This document shows positions 16,590 to 25,568 of a stretch of 64,000 nt of DNA, in pieces; the stretch's first letter is position 1, and the number at the start of each line of letters is the position of its first letter. The translations under genes and the position numbers were made by a program. The notes beneath the pieces are model-generated. The model saw only the letters and a program-made list of their open reading frames with translations. It had not been told where the DNA came from and ran no database searches. The DNA comes from Trebonia sp963737285 (GTDB lineage: Bacteria > Actinomycetota > Actinomycetes > Streptosporangiales > Streptosporangiaceae): NCBI GenBank assembly GCA_963737285.1, contig CAVTRT010000003.1, positions 3,968,001 through 4,032,000 of the forward strand. The letters run 5' to 3'.

Positions 16590-17931
16590 AGGTGCTCTCG
16601 ATGCCTACTCGCCGCAGGTCGCCGCCGCGTTGCGCGACGCGTGCAGGAAGCAGATCCGCGAAGCGGTCCAGCGGATCACCGTTGACGGCGAGGCACTGCT
16701 CGCCGCGGGCACTGACCCGCGTGCCGGCGGCTGGAGCGACAGGGCGAACATTCTCTGGGAGATCGACCAGCGCGGCGTCATGACGACGGAGGAACTGGCG
16801 TCCGCAGCGGGCCACTCCACTGACTGGGCGAAGAAGCACGCTGGCCCGGCGCTGCACGCGATGCTCTACCCGACGGAGACGGACCTGGCCGCCATGGCGA
16901 TCTTGTTCGCGCTGGATACCGGCCTCGAACCCGAATCCCTGCGGGGACTGACGGTCGACTGCCGCAAGAACCCGGCGCGCGGATACGTTGAAGCCGAGTA
17001 TCTCAAGGCCCGCCGTCACGGGCAGGAATGGAACCGGCTGCGTGTCCGCGACGGCAATGCCACCACGCCCGGCGGCCTGCTGAGGCTCGTCCTCCGGCTG
17101 ACCCGCAGGGCCCGCCGTCACGCCAGCGAGCAGGACAAGACCAGCCTCTGGGTCAGTTACCAGCGAACACCTGCGGGCATCAGGCGGAGCCACCTGTCTC
17201 ATCAGCGTCATTCCGGCATCGCCACGCTCATCCGCCGGCACGGGATCACGGACCTCGAAGGCCATCCGCTCGTCGTTGACCTGCGGCGGCTTCGCAAGAC
17301 CTACAAAGCCGAGTTCTACCGCGCCACCGGAGGCAAGCTTCCGCTCCTCGCGCAGGGCCACTCCAAGCAGGTCGCCGCCGCGCACTACGCGGACATCCCG
17401 GCCCTCCGGCACGTTCACGAGGGCGCTGTCGCCGACGGCCTGTCGGAGGCGCTGGACGAGGCCCTACAGCTGAAGATCTTGTCCCCGTCCGACGAAGAAC
17501 TCCTGGCCAGCGACCCGGAGCAGTCGCAGGACCTCGCAGGCATCAAACCGGACAAAGCCGGGCCGCTGCTGGCCGGGGAACTCGACCTGTGGCTGTCTGC
17601 CTGCCGGGACTTCACCGCGTCCCCCCACGCGGCCCCTGGCCAACCGTGCCCCGTCCCCTTCTGGAGCTGCCTGGACTGCCCCAACGCGATCATCACCAGC
17701 CGGAAGCTCCCCGCGATCCTTGCGTTCCTCAACCACATCGAAAGCCAGCGCGAAGCCATGAGCGCCGACGCCTGGGCGCAGATGCACGCCCGCACCCGCA
17801 ACCGGATACTCACCCAGATCCTGCCCGCGTTCCCGCCGGACCTCATCACCGAAGCGCGGGCCATCGCCGAGGCCGACGATCCCCTGCGCAACCTGCCGCC
17901 ACTGCTCGGCGGAATCGGAACCCGCGCATGA
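16534..17931 (+). CDS. Tyrosine recombinase-like protein, Tn554 TnpA/B type (first of trio)
   Basis: Up to 465 aa from this ATG; the frame is open further upstream but overlaps the PEP gene. Recombinase elements: TGLEPESLRGLTVD (where box I Arg would be, here Glu), VVDLRRLRKTYKAEFY (box II region) and GHSKQVAAAHYADI with the candidate nucleophile Tyr near residue 285. A cysteine set (PCPVPFWSCLDCPN) follows near 390. The N-terminus looks cut by the junction with the PEP gene. It overlaps the next recombinase by ATGA. Trios of this kind (two recombinases plus a small coiled-coil protein) resemble Tn554 and move together. Confidence 0.75.
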   Translation: MPARLRFAVVAAHSPRPATGALDAYSPQVAAALRDACRKQIREAVQRITVDGEALLAAGTDPRAGGWSDRANILWEIDQRGVMTTEELASAAGHSTDWAKKHAGPALHAMLYPTETDLAAMAILFALDTGLEPESLRGLTVDCRKNPARGYVEAEYLKARRHGQEWNRLRVRDGNATTPGGLLRLVLRLTRRARRHASEQDKTSLWVSYQRTPAGIRRSHLSHQRHSGIATLIRRHGITDLEGHPLVVDLRRLRKTYKAEFYRATGGKLPLLAQGHSKQVAAAHYADIPALRHVHEGAVADGLSEALDEALQLKILSPSDEELLASDPEQSQDLAGIKPDKAGPLLAGELDLWLSACRDFTASPHAAPGQPCPVPFWSCLDCPNAIITSRKLPAILAFLNHIESQREAMSADAWAQMHARTRNRILTQILPAFPPDLITEARAIAEADDPLRNLPPLLGGIGTRA

Positions 17932-20006
17932 CCGCCGGCACGGTAAGCGCCGGCACCGCAGCCCCGCTGCGTTCAGCGCACGTACCGGACGACACCCTCG
18001 TCCTGACCGGGCTGTCACTGCGGCCCGGAACCGGGCCAGGGCCGCGCTTCCGCGACGACATCTGGGATCTCAGCCCCGCCTGCCACGTCGTCAACGCCCC
18101 CCGCGCCGCGTCAACGATCCGGTTCGACAAGATCAGCGACCCCGTCTGGCGGCTGACGGCCAAGGAGTACGCCTACGCCAGGCTGACCCGCCCAGTCGAG
18201 GGCAGCAAGAGGAGGCCATCTACGCGGACCCTGGCCAACGAGGTCCGGACTCTAGGCCACTTCTTCACCCACCTGCGCCAGCACCGGCCCGGCATGCACC
18301 TGGACGACATCTCCGACGACCAAATCCTCGACGGGTTCATCGGCGAATGCCGCGCGAGCGCACGCTGGCAGGCCCTCGCCCGCGCCCAGCGGGCATGGAC
18401 GCTGACCCTCCTGCACCGCCTGGGAGACCAGCTCACCCACGACAGGCTCAGCCACGTCCCGTGGCGGGGCCAGAGCCCCCGGCAGGTCGCCGGCCGCCGG
18501 GCCGACATAGAGAACGCCACCCCGCGGATCCCGCCCGGCGTGCTCGGACCCTACCTCCGAGGCGCCCTGTTCTACGTCCGCACTGCCGCACCCGACATCC
18601 TCGCCGCGACCGCGGAGGCCAGCGACCTGGCAGGCATCCGGCTACAAGGGGCCGGTGAAGGCCCCGGCTACGTCCGGGACCGCCTCGCGGCCTTCATCGA
18701 GCAGCGCCGGGCCGAAGGCCGCGGCCTTCCCGCCACCTCGCCATGGGCAGCACGGCACGAGGACAACGGCACCGGCGTCAACGTGACGCTGATCGCCAAA
18801 ATGATCGGAGTGCCGCGCGAAGGGCTCAGGAAACGGGCATTCCGGGAGATGATCCGGCAGGCAGCCGCCGAAACCGGCACCGAGCCGGGCGGCATGAACA
18901 CGCCAGTCAGCCAGGACCCGGATACCGGGAAACCCTGGCGTGACCGGTTCTGCCCGAGGTCAGTCACGATCGAACGGACTCGGCTCATGCTCGCCTGCTA
19001 CGTCGTCATCGCCTACCTATCTGGAATGCGCGACTCCGAATGTCACTCCCTGCGCAAAGGATGCTACTTCCGGGAGCAGTCCGATGACGGCGTCATCACC
19101 CGCCATAAGGTCCGCGGGACCGTGTTCAAGGGCAGGAAGCCCACGGGCGAATCCGCGACCTGGGTGGTCATCGAGCCGGTCGCCGAGGCGATCGACGTCC
19201 TGGAGCAGATCGCCAGCGGCGACTACCTGTTCACCCGGTCATACGCCTGGCAGAAGGACCCGATGCTCGCGGACGACACCAACAAGGGCCTCAACATTCT
19301 CCGTGAGCGGCTGAACCAGGTCCGCCCGCATGACCCCGTGCCCGACGTCGACGGCAAGCCCTGGCGGTTCACAACCCGCCAGTTCAGAAGAACTGTCGCG
19401 TGGCATATCGCTCACCAGCCGTTCGGCGTGGTCGCCGGGAAGATCCAGTACAAGCACGCCCAGGTCGCCCTATTTGAGGGCTACGCCGGAAGCTCCGCCT
19501 CCGGGTTCCCCGCCGAGATCGAAGACGAGCGCCAGTTCGCGCGGCTGGAAACCTTCCTCGACCGGTACGAAGACTACAAGGCGGGCGCCATCACCACGCC
19601 GCGACTCTCCGAGCAGTTCGCCCGCATCCGCGACGAACTCGACGACTTCCCCGGGCGCGTGGCCGATCCCGGCAGGCTTCGCGCGATGCTCTTCAACGCG
19701 GCCCGCACCTACTTTCCGGGCATCCTCAACGACTGCTACTTCGACGCGTCGACCGCCCTGTGCATCCGCCACCAGCGCGGCAGCAACGACAAGCTTCCCG
19801 GGCAGCCCGTCGTGAACCGCTGCCAGCCCGCGCTGTGCCGCAACTCCTGCGTCACCGAGAAACACGTCCCGGCCATCATGACCGTGATCCGCGGCAACCG
19901 TGAACTGCTGTCGGTCCAGAAGCTCTCCCGGCCCCAGCGCACCGCACTCCAGGAGAACATCAACGCGATGGAAGCGATGCTCGCGCCCCTGGACGGCCCA
20001 GCGTGA
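17928..20006 (+). CDS. Tyrosine recombinase/integrase (second of trio)
   Basis: 692 aa. An N-terminal SAM-like core-binding part (residues about 60-180) precedes the catalytic part: Arg in YLSGMRDSECHSLRKG near 368, RQFRRTVAWHIAHQP near 485, and the Tyr of HAQVALFEGYAGSS near 518. A cysteine-rich tail (CQPALCRNSCVTEKH) closes the protein. The ATG overlaps the previous stop, and the TGA overlaps the next ATG, so all three genes are one unit. It carries the better conserved catalytic set and is likely the active recombinase. Confidence 0.85.
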   Translation: MTAGTVSAGTAAPLRSAHVPDDTLVLTGLSLRPGTGPGPRFRDDIWDLSPACHVVNAPRAASTIRFDKISDPVWRLTAKEYAYARLTRPVEGSKRRPSTRTLANEVRTLGHFFTHLRQHRPGMHLDDISDDQILDGFIGECRASARWQALARAQRAWTLTLLHRLGDQLTHDRLSHVPWRGQSPRQVAGRRADIENATPRIPPGVLGPYLRGALFYVRTAAPDILAATAEASDLAGIRLQGAGEGPGYVRDRLAAFIEQRRAEGRGLPATSPWAARHEDNGTGVNVTLIAKMIGVPREGLRKRAFREMIRQAAAETGTEPGGMNTPVSQDPDTGKPWRDRFCPRSVTIERTRLMLACYVVIAYLSGMRDSECHSLRKGCYFREQSDDGVITRHKVRGTVFKGRKPTGESATWVVIEPVAEAIDVLEQIASGDYLFTRSYAWQKDPMLADDTNKGLNILRERLNQVRPHDPVPDVDGKPWRFTTRQFRRTVAWHIAHQPFGVVAGKIQYKHAQVALFEGYAGSSASGFPAEIEDERQFARLETFLDRYEDYKAGAITTPRLSEQFARIRDELDDFPGRVADPGRLRAMLFNAARTYFPGILNDCYFDASTALCIRHQRGSNDKLPGQPVVNRCQPALCRNSCVTEKHVPAIMTVIRGNRELLSVQKLSRPQRTALQENINAMEAMLAPLDGPA

Positions 20007-20416
20007 GCGCCGTCAGCCACGAAACCGCGAGCGCCCTCGAAGAAGCCATGCAGCGGCTCCTGGAAGGCCGGCCATCCCGTACCGACGGGGCACTGACCAT
20101 CGCCAACCTCGCACGCGAGGCGGGCGTCTCCCGCGCGACAGCCAACCGCGCAACCGACATCATCGACCGCTTCCGCGCCCGCCTCGACACGCCGCCCGGA
20201 GAAGACCTGCCCGCCACTCGCCGAGACAGGATCCGGACCCTAACCGCGCAGATCGCCGAGATCAAACACCGCGAGCACCAGGAAATCGCGGACCTCCGGG
20301 CGACGGTCAGCACCCTTGCCCAGCACGTCCAAGCGCTCACGCTGGAAAACCAGGCACTACGAACCCAGCTTGAGCGGCACGCGGGCGTTACGCGCATGAG
20401 CGACAGAACCCGGTAG
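20003..20416 (+). CDS. Small coiled-coil protein of the recombinase trio (TnpC-like)
   Basis: 137 aa. An N-terminal helix-turn-helix-like segment (ALTIANLAREAGVSRATANR) is followed by a long charged coiled coil (RIRTLTAQIAEIKHREHQEI and on to LENQALRTQLERH). This matches the layout of the third gene of Tn554-like modules, thought to set target orientation or stimulate the recombinases. Coupled to the preceding gene by ATGA. Confidence 0.8.
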   Translation: MSAVSHETASALEEAMQRLLEGRPSRTDGALTIANLAREAGVSRATANRATDIIDRFRARLDTPPGEDLPATRRDRIRTLTAQIAEIKHREHQEIADLRATVSTLAQHVQALTLENQALRTQLERHAGVTRMSDRTR

Positions 20417-20478
20417 GAGAACCACGGTAACCGGCCAGCCATCTCCGAGCCGCTGCCGCAGGCAGATATCACGTGAGA

Positions 20479-20513
20479 CCGGTACCGGGTTGATCACACG
20501 CTCCGGTACCGGG
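20479..20513. repeat. Twin CCGGTACCGGG palindromes beyond the recombinase trio
   Basis: CCGGTACCGGG occurs at 20479-20489 and again at 20503-20513, the centres 24 bases apart. Each holds the 10-bp palindrome CCGGTACCGG. Their place just outside the last recombinase gene fits a recombinase-binding or element-end site, but no left-end counterpart was found. Confidence 0.4.
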
Positions 20514-20534
20514 CCGCATACACGACCCGTTTGC

Positions 20535-20549
20535 CCTCCTTCGGGGAGG
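20535..20549 (+). promoter_or_regulatory. Ribosome binding site within a small hairpin
   Basis: GGGGAGG at 20543-20549 precedes ATG 20559 at ideal spacing. It can pair with CCTCC at 20535-20539 across a TTCGG loop, so the ribosome site may be masked in the mRNA. It also fixes the intended start of the toroid gene. Confidence 0.4.
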
Positions 20550-20558
20550 TAAATTCCT

Positions 20559-21920
20559 ATGCCAAGCGTGCCCGCCGGGTTACGCTCTGCTTGAAGAGCT
20601 GGACGTGCCCTGGGCGGCGGTGATGAGGCAGATCGGGCTTGGCGCCTACCAGAAACGGTTGTCGCGTGCCGCGCAGACCCTGCTCCAACATCAAGGGTTC
20701 GACGGCGGCTGGGGACTGACGCTGACCTCCGTGTCGTCAATCGTGAACACCGCCGAGGCACTGGCGATCCTGCGTGCCGCCGGCATCGGGGGGAAGCCCG
20801 TTCGCGATGCGCTGTCGTTTCTCGCCGGCGCTGCCGGGGAGCACTGCCGGCCGCGGCAGAAGGGCGGGCGCGGGGAGAACACCAGGTTCGTTTGCTTCGC
20901 ACTGAGCGGGCTGCTGAGCTACCCGCAGTTCTTCGCCCAGCCGGGCATCGCGGACGCGGCCGCCTGGTGCGCGGACTGGCTGGAACAGCGCCAGATTGAC
21001 CAGGGATGGCCGGAAGTCGCGGGAGTCGATGATCCCTCGCTGCACCAGACTGCCCGGGCCGTCATGGCGCTGTCCGGGTTGCGGAAGACCCTGACGGACC
21101 TCGGCCCTGGCTTTGTCCTCCCGGGCGGGACGGACGCCAGCGCCCTGCTGGACCGCGTCGAGCCGCTGATCGCGCACGGCGTCCGGGGGCTGCTGTATCA
21201 CCGCAGGCGCAGCGGGTCGTGGGGCTGGCGGACGTACGTGGACACGGCGCCGAGCCCGAGCAAGACAGCGCTGTGCCTGATGGCTGTCGCCGGGTCGGCC
21301 GGGTGCCCAGGAGCGGGTGATCTGCTCGACGCCGCCCGGGATGTTCCCCTGGAGTCCTGCGGCGTGGACGGGGAGGCCGTGATGCGGCGGCCGTCGCAGG
21401 TCATCGCGGAGGCGGCAGACTGGCTGCTGCGCAACCACCAGCGGTGGGAAACGTTCGTCGAGGACGACAAGGACGTCCAGGGGACCGCGTGGGAGCACAT
21501 GGCTTACGGGCTGGGCGTGCAGGCTGTGCTGCGGGCGGGCGGGAACCCGCACGACCAGCGGCTGGCGCGGTCCTGGCGGCTGATGAGTGACCTGTGGGAC
21601 GACGAGGCGGGCCTGTGGAACGAGCCGGGGCGTCCGGGAAGCGGGCGACGGTCCGCGCCGCGTTCCACACCGTGTGCACGTACGAGGAGGCCCGCGCCCG
21701 CGTCGCGCAGCTCGGGATGACCGAGGAGACGACCGGGAGTCCGGTCCCCGGCGCCGGCGACACGGCCCACATGGAGCCGCAGAGCGTGGAGCTGATCGCC
21801 GGCCGGCGGGAGCTTAAGGTGAGCACGCGGGAGAGGTCAGCGACCTGCCCGTTGCCCGAGAGGCTGTTCGAGGTCGCGCTCGCGGGCTCGCGGGTCACGC
21901 CTTCGGCCCCGGCGGCGTGA
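20559..21920 (+). CDS. Prenyltransferase/squalene-oxidase-repeat (alpha/alpha toroid) protein, two frameshifts
   Basis: ATG 20559 has a strong site, but that frame ends after 11 codons. Shifting one base gives GYALLEELDVPWAAVMRQIG, joining the intact 371-aa frame (open from 20605). Toroid repeats are visible: AAQTLLQHQGFDGGWGLTLT, WLEQRQIDQGWPEVAG, LLRNHQRWETFVEDDKDVQG. A second one-base shift near 21632 leads to ASGKRATVRAAFHTVCTYEE, which runs to TGA 21918-21920. It lacks the DXDD or QW motifs of cyclases, so it is probably a non-cyclase toroid protein. The position just after the recombinase trio suggests cargo, but this is inference. Confidence 0.65.
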
Positions 21921-22731
21921 CGGCGGTGAACTCGCGGGCGCCCCGCAGCCGGGTGGCCAGCAGGCCCGCGGCCCGGGTAACGTCCAGGCGGACGACCGAC
22001 GGCTTCATCCCGGCTGATGACCTGGTCCCCGCCGGAAGCGCGGCCGGGTCCAGGCCGTCACGGGCGGCGATCAGGCGCCCCAGCTCGTACCGCGACATCG
22101 TATCGGCACCTGCGGCGTGCAGCACGCCCGCGATATCCGACGCGCACAGCTCCAGCAGCGCGGCGGCCAGGTCGGCCACGTGCACAGGTGTCTTGACGTC
22201 GTCGGTGAACAGCGTCCCGCTGCCGCCGCCTGCGAGGCCGGCGACGAGCCGCTCGGTGGCTGACCGGCCGTCGCCGGTGATCCACGAGGTCCGCACGATG
22301 ACGGCCTCCGGGCAGCGGGCGGCGACGACCACCTCAGCCGCGGCCTTGGCCGCCCCGTACTCGCTCACCGGCGACGGGTCGCACGACTCGTCGTAGGACT
22401 CAAGGTCCCCGCTGAACACCGCGTCGGAACTCACGTGCACTAGCCGGATGCCCGCCCGCGCGCAGCAGGCAGCGAGATGACCAGGGCCAACCGCCGTAGC
22501 GGCCCAGCTCCCCTTGCTGTAGGCGGCATTCACCACGGCGTCCGGCCGCACCCGCGCGATAGCCTCGGCCACTGCGCCTGCGTCCCGGACGTCCAGCTGC
22601 CGCAGCCCCTGGCGCCGGGCCGAGAACTGCGTCCCGGTGACATCATGCCCGGCCCCGGCTGCCTGCCGCAGCAGCTCGTTGCCGAGGTACCCGCTCGCAC
22701 CCACGATTAGCGCCCGCACCTGGCCGAGCAT
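21895..22731 (-). CDS. RmlD-like NAD(P)-dependent sugar-nucleotide reductase
   Basis: 278 aa. Rossmann glycine motif VGASGYLGNELLRQAAG at the N-terminus, an SDR Ser in HVSSDAVFSGD, the YGAAKAAAE catalytic Tyr-x3-Lys motif, and VRTSWITGDG with VHVADLAAALLELC typical of dTDP-4-dehydrorhamnose reductases. The start at MLGQVRAL is chosen because the glycine motif follows at once; a longer frame lacks support. It is transcribed toward the toroid gene and overlaps its end by 26 bases. The sugar substrate is unknown, and no other rhamnose genes are present. Confidence 0.8.
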   Translation of the reverse strand: MLGQVRALIVGASGYLGNELLRQAAGAGHDVTGTQFSARRQGLRQLDVRDAGAVAEAIARVRPDAVVNAAYSKGSWAATAVGPGHLAACCARAGIRLVHVSSDAVFSGDLESYDESCDPSPVSEYGAAKAAAEVVVAARCPEAVIVRTSWITGDGRSATERLVAGLAGGGSGTLFTDDVKTPVHVADLAAALLELCASDIAGVLHAAGADTMSRYELGRLIAARDGLDPAALPAGTRSSAGMKPSVVRLDVTRAAGLLATRLRGAREFTAVTPPGPKA

Positions 22732-22807
22732 ACAAACCGCGCCCCCGCCGCGCCCGGGCTCTGCGGTATTCATCCCGCGGCAAGCGGCGGTGAGTAGCAT
22801 CGGCCGC

Positions 22808-23425
22808 GTGGGGAAAGCGCTTCTTCCGCATGACGAGTACGTCGCCAGCCTGCCTCGCAAGCGCATGGCCGTGGCTGCACTGATCCGCGACTCCGGCGGC
22901 CGTGCCCTCCTGGTCAGCCCGACCTACGAGGACTCCTGGCTCGTCCCCGGAGGCGTCGTCGACGCAGGCGAGTCCCCGCACGCTGCCTGCCGCCGGGAAG
23001 TCACGGAGGAAATCGGGCTCAGCCTGCCACCGGGAAGGATACTGGCCGTCGACTGGACGCCCCAGGACCCGAACTGGCCGGAGGGCGTCTTCTTCGTATA
23101 CGACGGCGGGACGCTGAGCGACGCCGACATCGCCGGCATCACCGTGCAAGACGATGAACTGCACGGGTTCCGGTTCGCGGCTCACGATGAGCTCGCATCG
23201 CTGCTGAACCCGCCTCTGGCACGGCGCATCGAATCAGCCTTCCTGGCGCTCAGGACAGGATCGGTCCTGTCGCTGGAAGACGGCAAGCCCGTCAAGTTAG
23301 CGGCCCGGACATCATCGCGGCGCAGGGCCCCATCCAGGCCCGGGGTCGGAAGAGCTCGCCCTGCGCGGGGATGTTGCTCTTCGCCAGGCGCCCCGCGATC
23401 TTCGCGAGGGCTGCCAGATCGCTGA
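22808..23425 (+). CDS. NUDIX hydrolase
   Basis: The GTG start (VGKALLPHDEYVASLPRKRM) fits the usual short lead of this family. The NUDIX box reads GGVVDAGESPHAACRREVTEEIGL, with the G-x5-E-x7-REVxEExGL pattern intact, so it should hydrolyse a nucleoside diphosphate-X substrate. The fold ends near LEDGKPVKL; the frame runs on about 40 arginine-rich residues over the end of the convergent exonuclease gene (134-base overlap), which suggests a lost stop. It diverges from the RmlD-like gene with a 76-base gap. Confidence 0.85.
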   Translation: MGKALLPHDEYVASLPRKRMAVAALIRDSGGRALLVSPTYEDSWLVPGGVVDAGESPHAACRREVTEEIGLSLPPGRILAVDWTPQDPNWPEGVFFVYDGGTLSDADIAGITVQDDELHGFRFAAHDELASLLNPPLARRIESAFLALRTGSVLSLEDGKPVKLAARTSSRRRAPSRPGVGRARPARGCCSSPGAPRSSRGLPDR

Positions 23426-24002
23426 ACTGGGGATGCTCGTCGGCGGCGCGGATGAGCCGGAAGAACACTTCGGCGGTTACCTCGACATCGGCGCCGGCCC
23501 GATGGCGGTCCGCCGGCTGCGGGATGGCGAAATGGGCCATCAGGGTGTCGAGCTTGTAGTTGGGCAGGCCCGGGATGACCTGCCGGGCGAGCGGGATCGT
23601 GTCGATGAAGTCGATGCGGGCCAGATGCGGGCAGTGCTCGCGCTGGTTGTGAATGAGGCCGGCCTCAGTGGCGGCATGCTGGGCCACCAGCAGGTACGAG
23701 GTTCCCGGGGTGAACCGGCGGTCGAGCGCGCCCAGCGCCTCGGCCGGGGACGGGGCCTTGCTCACCTGCTCGGCTGTCAGGCCGGTCTGGGCCGTGTCGG
23801 CTGCGGTCACCGGAGCGAACGCGGGCGGCCGTATGAGAGAGGCACTGGCGCCAACCCGCTGCCACGCGCCCTGCTGGTAGCGGAGCGCGAGCACGGCGAC
23901 CTCGATGGGCTGGGCCGGGTACCCACGCGGAGTCGTTGATTCGAAGTCAATAACTATCCACGTGGTAGCGAGAAAAGCAGGATCGTCGGTGAGGCTGCCC
24001 AT
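23292..24002 (-). CDS. DnaQ-like 3'-5' exonuclease domain protein
   Basis: 236 aa from MGSLTDDPAFLATTWIVIDF. Exo I is VIDFEST (Asp, Glu). The region expected to hold the exo II Asp reads VAQHAATEAGLI, which has Glu in place of Asp. Exo III is DRHRAGADVEVTAEVF (His, Asp) of the DEDDh type. A helical tail of about 60 residues follows. It is probably a stand-alone proofreading-type or RNA exonuclease. A damaged second copy of the same N-terminus lies 100 bases upstream in the same direction. Confidence 0.75.
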   Translation of the reverse strand: MGSLTDDPAFLATTWIVIDFESTTPRGYPAQPIEVAVLALRYQQGAWQRVGASASLIRPPAFAPVTAADTAQTGLTAEQVSKAPSPAEALGALDRRFTPGTSYLLVAQHAATEAGLIHNQREHCPHLARIDFIDTIPLARQVIPGLPNYKLDTLMAHFAIPQPADRHRAGADVEVTAEVFFRLIRAADEHPQFSDLAALAKIAGRLAKSNIPAQGELFRPRAWMGPCAAMMSGPLT

Positions 24003-24102
24003 GTATCCGCCATTCGGGTAGGTACTGCGCTTCCGCCGACCCGCAAAGTGCATGTGCGAGACCAGTCTGACGACGGTCCCGACTCTTCGCGGGACTGTCC
24101 AG

Positions 24103-24210
24103 TCAAGCAGCCACTTCCAGGCCGATGAGACACCCTCCTGCGCGGATAACGAAGTCGATCACGACGTAGGTGGCGGCGAGGAAGGCGGGGTCGTCCATCA
24201 CGATCCCCAT
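24103..24210 (-). pseudogene. Truncated duplicate of the exonuclease N-terminus
   Basis: A 35-codon frame reads DDPAFLAATYVVIDFVI, matching DDPAFLATTWIVIDFES of the intact exonuclease, then turns unrelated and stops. Its ATG overlaps the end of the upstream hypothetical gene, as expected if this was once the native next gene of that operon. Confidence 0.6.
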
Positions 24211-24592
24211 CGTCGCCCCTCCCGGGTGATGATGGCGGCCATCGCTGCGATCTGATCGTCGGTGGCGCGGGCGGTGACGGGCACCGCCAGGAGCCTGCTG
24301 GCCAGGTTCTCCGCGTGCGGGCAGGCTGCCAGCTGCAGGCTCCGGCAGGCGGGGTCAGCTGACGGGCGCGGAACCCGAAGCTTCCCGTGCTGTTGGGCAC
24401 CCCGAGGGCGGCCAGGTGCTCGCAGAGTCCGCGCGGGTCATCCCGGCTGATCCGCCACAGCGCGGCGTACCCGTTGGGCTTCTGGTCGCCTGGGTCCACG
24501 CCATAAGCATCGGCATATGCCGCCAGCAGCTCATCAGTTCGCTGTCGCGCTGCCTCGGACCTGGCGCGCGTGTATTCAAGAGACGCGGACAT
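24198..24592 (-). CDS. Hypothetical protein, one frameshift
   Basis: About 131 aa when corrected. ATG at 24590-24592 opens MSASLEYTRARSEAARQRTD and continues GDQKPNGYAALWRISRDDPR. At about 24362 one base is missing; the next frame gives ACRSLQLAACPHAENLASRL, then TDDQIAAMAAIITREGRRW and a TGA. The protein is helical and soluble with no recognised domain. It is directly followed by the exonuclease remnant and may have been its operon partner. The frame is open upstream of the chosen ATG but has no better start. Confidence 0.5.
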
Positions 24593-24701
24593 GAGACCAA
24601 CATAAGCCTTCCAGTGCTTACGTGACTGCGGTGCTGTCCGAGGCTCAGGTGCCTGGCTGGGTCCGGGTTCAGGCTCCCGCTCTTCCGCTGTGCGATCGTA
24701 G

Positions 24702-25568
24702 AGGATCCCGTCGGCAGGATTATCGGAGTCAGACGACCCGGGCAGCCCGTGGCGGCAACTGAACGTCACCTGCGACAACTGGCGCACCGCCGAACGGGCC
24801 GCAGTTTCCGTGCTCGGCCCCCTGGTCACCGACGCGGAGAAGCTGGGCGCGATCGCAGGCTGGTGGTTCATCCGGAAGGGCGACACGTGGCGCATCCGGG
24901 CACAGTCCCCGGCGGACGGCTTCGTCGAGCAGGCCACCGCCTGCCTGCTGCGCGCTGATGGCGTCACGTCGGTCACCGAGACGATCTACGAACCGGAGAC
25001 GGCCGCGTTCGGCGGCCCGGAGGCGATGGACGTCGCGCACCGCCTCTTCCATGCCGACAGCCGCTGCCTGCTCGGCCAGATCGCCCAGCCAGGCCGGGAA
25101 CTTCACCGCGAGCTTCCCCTCGTGCTGGCAAGCCGGATGCTGCGGGCCGCCCGGCAGGAATGGCATGAGCAAGGCGACTGCTGGGCGCGGCTGGCCGGGT
25201 ACCGCGACGACGGCCTTCGTCCCGGGCCCTGCCCAGCGACGGTCGACTCCGTGCTGACGCTCCTAACGGCCGAGGCCGATGCCCCCGCAAGCCCGCTGCG
25301 TGCCCGGCCGGACTGGAGCAGTGCGTTCGAGGACGCCGGCCGGCTGCTAGCCGGGCTGGCCGGCCAGGGCGTCGCGACCCGCGGGCTGCGCGCCGTGCTC
25401 GCCCACCATCTGCTGTTCCTGTTCAACCGCCACGGCCTGTCCGCCGCTGACCAGTACCTGCTCGCCTCAGCCGCTGGCCAGGCCATCTTCGGACCTGCCG
25501 AAGGCCCGCACGCGGACACGGCGCGCAAGCCCGCTGACACGACTGCCGTCACGGCTAGAGTCGGCTCC
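24702..25568 (+). pseudogene. Lantibiotic dehydratase C-terminal-like (SpaB_C, thiopeptide-type) protein, 5' end lost
   Basis: PWRQLNVTCDNWRTAERAAV, GAIAGWWFIRKGDTWRIRAQ, then VAHRLFHADSRCLLGQIAQP and RMLRAARQEWHEQGDCWARL are typical of the small glutamate-eliminating partner (SpaB_C, about 300 aa) in lanthipeptide and thiopeptide clusters. The frame opens after a TAG without a usable start; GTG 24810 is the first possible one and would miss the fold's first strands. The end runs in frame into the next fragment. No LanB large subunit or precursor peptide is present. A highly similar 110-base piece recurs at 52.2 kb. Confidence 0.65.
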
